From Ramlibacter sp. (GTDB taxonomy: Bacteria > Pseudomonadota > Gammaproteobacteria > Burkholderiales > Burkholderiaceae_C): a stretch of 7,563 nt of DNA. Shown in pieces: positions 6,008-7,563 of the stretch. A model generated the notes under the pieces. That model was given only the letters and a program-made list of their open reading frames with translations, ran no database searches and had not been told where the DNA came from. Each line of letters begins with the position of its first letter. The stretch's first letter is position 1. Both the position numbers and the translations under genes were made by a program. The stretch covers positions 1-7,563 of the forward strand of contig JAQGMT010000327.1 in NCBI GenBank assembly GCA_028292185.1, given 5' to 3'.

Positions 6008-6505
6008 TCACACGCGAACCGCCTGCGGGCTGAATTCCTTTTCGGCCCAAGCGCTCGCGCTGGCGCGCGTAAGCTTGAACCCAGGCGAGACACGCGATTC
6101 GCCGAGCACGTCGCCCGCGGCGCCCGTCGCGCGCAGTATTGCCGAGGGGTTGTCTTCATCGGGCTGGATGTCCAGCGTGACGCTGACGCGGTCGCCCTTG
6201 TGCGTGATGACCATCTCCTGGTGCAGGGTCGCATGCAGTTGCTGCTCGTGCCGGCGCACGAATTCGGCGGCGGTCTTCACCAGCGTGTTGAACGCGGAGG
6301 TGTCCAGCGGCTTCGGGTTCTTCTTGTCGCGGCCCATGGTCCAGGGGCCCACCAATGCGGGTTCCACCTGGCCGTCGGGCGTCATCGCCACGGCCCAGCC
6401 GTCGTCGTCGTCGTTCTTGATCACGCGGGCGGTCCAGCCGTTGTCGCGCCAGAGGCGGGCTTCGCGGATCGATGCTTGTTCGGATTCGGTGTCAGGATCG
6501 GTCAT
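6008..6505 (-). CDS. Unrecognised soluble protein, 165 residues
   Basis: I do not recognise a named family. The translation from the ATG at 6505 begins MTDPDTESEQASIREARLWR. It has no signal peptide or membrane segment, so it is probably cytoplasmic. Visible features are a run of four Asp (NDDDDGWAVAM, about residues 30-41), a Trp/Gly segment GPWTMGRDKKNPKPLD (about 53-68), a predicted amphipathic helix LVKTAAEFVRRHEQQLHATLHQ (about 74-95), a beta-like stretch VSVTLDIQPDED, and a C-terminus rich in Ala, Ser and Lys. Codon use is like its neighbours, which supports a real gene. An upstream ATG at 6547 would add 14 residues but uses atypical codons (AGG, CGT, AGT), so 6505 is preferred; neither start has a clear Shine-Dalgarno. 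It lies 88 nt before the orphan binding protein on the same strand and could share its transcript; no functional link is evident. Confidence 0.75.
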   Translation of the reverse strand: MTDPDTESEQASIREARLWRDNGWTARVIKNDDDDGWAVAMTPDGQVEPALVGPWTMGRDKKNPKPLDTSAFNTLVKTAAEFVRRHEQQLHATLHQEMVITHKGDRVSVTLDIQPDEDNPSAILRATGAAGDVLGESRVSPGFKLTRASASAWAEKEFSPQAVRV

Positions 6506-6684
6506 GCGCGATTGTGCCGCGATGTGACCGTCACTCGGCCTACGCATTCATGTGCGGTATCTGCCGCCCGAGCTTCATCAGCAAGTCGCGCGTGGCGCGC
6601 CTCAAGTCAGCGTAACGCCGGCAGGTCGCGTATCGGCGTCCTGCAAGACGCACGTGTTGGCCCGCCGGTGGTAACCTCAAACGC
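6506..6684. other. Divergent intergenic region
   Basis: This 179-nt gap separates the minus-strand unknown gene from the plus-strand DUF1345 gene and must hold promoters for both directions. It stays GC-rich. I see no convincing -35/-10 pair, no sigma-54 element and no terminator. The only structure is short GC palindromes such as GCGCG-TGG-CGCGC (6588-6600), common by chance in such DNA. Confidence 0.5.
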
Positions 6685-7353
6685 GTGAGCTCCTTTGCCA
6701 GTCGCTTCCGCCAGGCCGGCCTGCACCGGCCTCGGCTCCTCGCTGCCGCCGTGTTCGCGGCCGCTGCATTCTTCTTTCTGCCGCAAGCCTGGACTTTCAC
6801 TGCCCGTGTGCTGGTTGCCTGGAACCTCGGCGTCTGGCCCTACCTTGCGGCACTCGTCTGGCTGATGGTTCGGACCACTTCCGAAGGCGTGCGCGGCATC
6901 TCAAAGCAGGAAGACGCCAGCAGCGTGGGGTTGCTGGTGCTGATGTGCACCGCCGCCGTCGTGAGTCTCGCGGCGATCGTGGTCGAACTGGCCCATGGCG
7001 GGGAGAGCGGGGAGAGGCCGATCTTCGTTTATGGAATCACGGTGTTGACCGTCGTGGGCTCCTGGATTCTGCTCGGCGCGCTCTATACGTTCCATTACGC
7101 CCACCTGTATTACTCAGCGCCCGCCAACCGGTTGCCGCTCGAGTTTCCCGACGCGCTCAAATCGCCGTCCTACCTGGACTTCATGTACTTCGCCTTCACG
7201 ATCTCGGTCGCCGTGCAAACCTCCGATGTCTCGGTGCGAACCACCCGCATGCGGGCGACGGTGCTGGCCCAGTCGGTGCTCTGTTTTTTCTACAACCTGG
7301 CCATCCTTGGGTTGTTGATCAATATCGCCGGGAGTTTGTCCGGGGGACGTTAA
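6685..7353 (+). CDS. DUF1345-family multi-pass inner-membrane protein
   Basis: This is a 222-residue integral membrane protein of unknown function. Hydrophobic segments are at about 18-34, 42-63, 80-101, 116-138 and 192-216. Between the last two, residues 164-184 (LDFMYFAFTISVAVQTSDVSV) carry the family hallmark D-F-x-Y-F-x-F-T-I-x-x-x-x-Q-x-S-D-V, which looks like a re-entrant pore-like loop. It is followed by basic residues (R185, R188, R190) and the conserved LCFFYNLAILGLLINI helix. Length is normal for the family. The GTG at 6685 is the first usable start after an in-frame TAA at 6613; there is no strong ribosome site. The next gene begins 22 nt after the TAA stop at 7351, so the two are likely co-transcribed. 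Channel- or transporter-like activity is only a guess from the loop; no function is established to my knowledge. Confidence 0.87.
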   Translation: MSSFASRFRQAGLHRPRLLAAAVFAAAAFFFLPQAWTFTARVLVAWNLGVWPYLAALVWLMVRTTSEGVRGISKQEDASSVGLLVLMCTAAVVSLAAIVVELAHGGESGERPIFVYGITVLTVVGSWILLGALYTFHYAHLYYSAPANRLPLEFPDALKSPSYLDFMYFAFTISVAVQTSDVSVRTTRMRATVLAQSVLCFFYNLAILGLLINIAGSLSGGR

Positions 7354-7364
7354 GCCTGCCCGGG

Positions 7365-7370
7365 AAGGAA
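7365..7370 (+). promoter_or_regulatory. Ribosome binding site of the 3'-terminal partial gene
   Basis: AAGGAA lies five nt before the ATG at 7376, a well-placed Shine-Dalgarno. It supports translation of the partial gene that runs off the window end. Confidence 0.7.
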
Positions 7371-7375
7371 ATCCA

Positions 7376-7563
7376 ATGACATTGCGCGGCCGGACCTTCG
7401 TTGGCATCGGCATCGGACTGTCGATCCTGCTGTTGACGACGTACGCCTTGTGGAAGTCGGAACAGGCGCTGGCCTTCTTGAGCGGCCTGATTGCCAGACC
7501 GCCTTCCACGACTTCGACCCGCACGGTCGGGGAAACCATCGTCATGCGGACAGCCGGCGGCAC
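7376..7563 (+). CDS. Membrane-anchored protein, N-terminal part (cut by window edge); possibly DUF4230
   Basis: Sixty-two complete codons are visible and the frame is still open at the window end. The peptide starts MTLRGRTFVGIGIGLSIL. Residues 8-26 form one hydrophobic helix after a positively charged start (R4, R6), giving a single N-terminal anchor with the rest probably outside the membrane. A short amphipathic piece (EQALAFLSGLIAR, 29-41) and a Thr/Ser-rich linker (PPSTTSTRT) follow, then VGETIVMRTAGG, which resembles the beginning of DUF4230 domains (V-V-M-R-T-P-G-G). That resemblance is weak and rests on a few residues. A good ribosome site sits just upstream and the gap to the DUF1345 gene is 22 nt, so a shared transcript is likely. 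Confidence 0.72.
   Translation, partial: MTLRGRTFVGIGIGLSILLLTTYALWKSEQALAFLSGLIARPPSTTSTRTVGETIVMRTAGG

Noticed and set aside
6588..6600. GCGCG-TGG-CGCGC palindrome as an operator
   Set aside because: Short GC palindromes are frequent by chance in this base composition, and there is no second copy or promoter context.
6540..6800. 86-codon minus-strand frame ending RRATRDLLMKLGRQIPHMNA
   Set aside because: Its tail looks somewhat protein-like and its stop overlaps an ATG at 6547, but it runs antisense into the DUF1345 gene, has an Arg/Ala-rich start and no ribosome site. A shorter real gene in the gap cannot be fully excluded.
1..7563. CRISPR arrays, tRNA/rRNA genes, insertion sequences, prophage or defence genes
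   Set aside because: No regularly spaced repeats, RNA gene signatures, terminal inverted repeats with transposase, or phage/defence domains were seen; the window looks like chromosomal metabolic and transport genes.

Overview
The window is GC-rich, densely coded bacterial DNA with strongly GC-biased third codon positions. The protein repertoire (proteobacterial BMP-type transporter, DUF1345 membrane protein, a sigma-54-type promoter) looks like a betaproteobacterium of the Burkholderiales. That assignment is inference from gene style; no rRNA or marker gene is present.

Layout, read as transcribed. The left two thirds is a minus-strand operon running from about 4,800 down past base 1. It encodes an acetamidase/formamidase-family amidase (4744-3299), a BMP-family periplasmic binding protein with a Tat-like signal (3241-2141), two BPD_transp_2-type inner-membrane permeases (2130-1027 and 1034-99, overlapping by 8 nt), and the first 22 codons of an ABC ATPase cut by the window edge (66-1). 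Together these make one complete importer of the nucleoside/BMP class plus a cytoplasmic enzyme that releases ammonia from amides. Directly upstream of the amidase is an essentially perfect sigma-54 (-24/-12) element, with NtrC-like TGGTGC half sites further upstream. The simplest model is an operon induced under nitrogen limitation that imports an amide- or nucleobase-like solute and removes its amide nitrogen.

Upstream of that, still on the minus strand, are a separate type-2 periplasmic binding protein of the Fe3+/AfuA-like group (5919-4879), with no permease or ATPase beside it here, and an unrecognised acidic soluble protein (6505-6008). A 179-nt divergent intergenic region follows.

The right end is plus strand: a DUF1345 multi-pass membrane protein (6685-7353), then the 5' part of a single-TM membrane-anchored protein (7376 to the edge), probably co-transcribed with it.

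No RNA genes, CRISPR arrays, insertion sequences or phage genes were seen. The most interesting part is the pairing of a BMP-type (normally nucleoside) transporter with a formamidase-family enzyme under an apparent sigma-54/nitrogen-control promoter. Related amidases are better known beside urea/short-chain-amide (LIV/UrtA-type) transporters.
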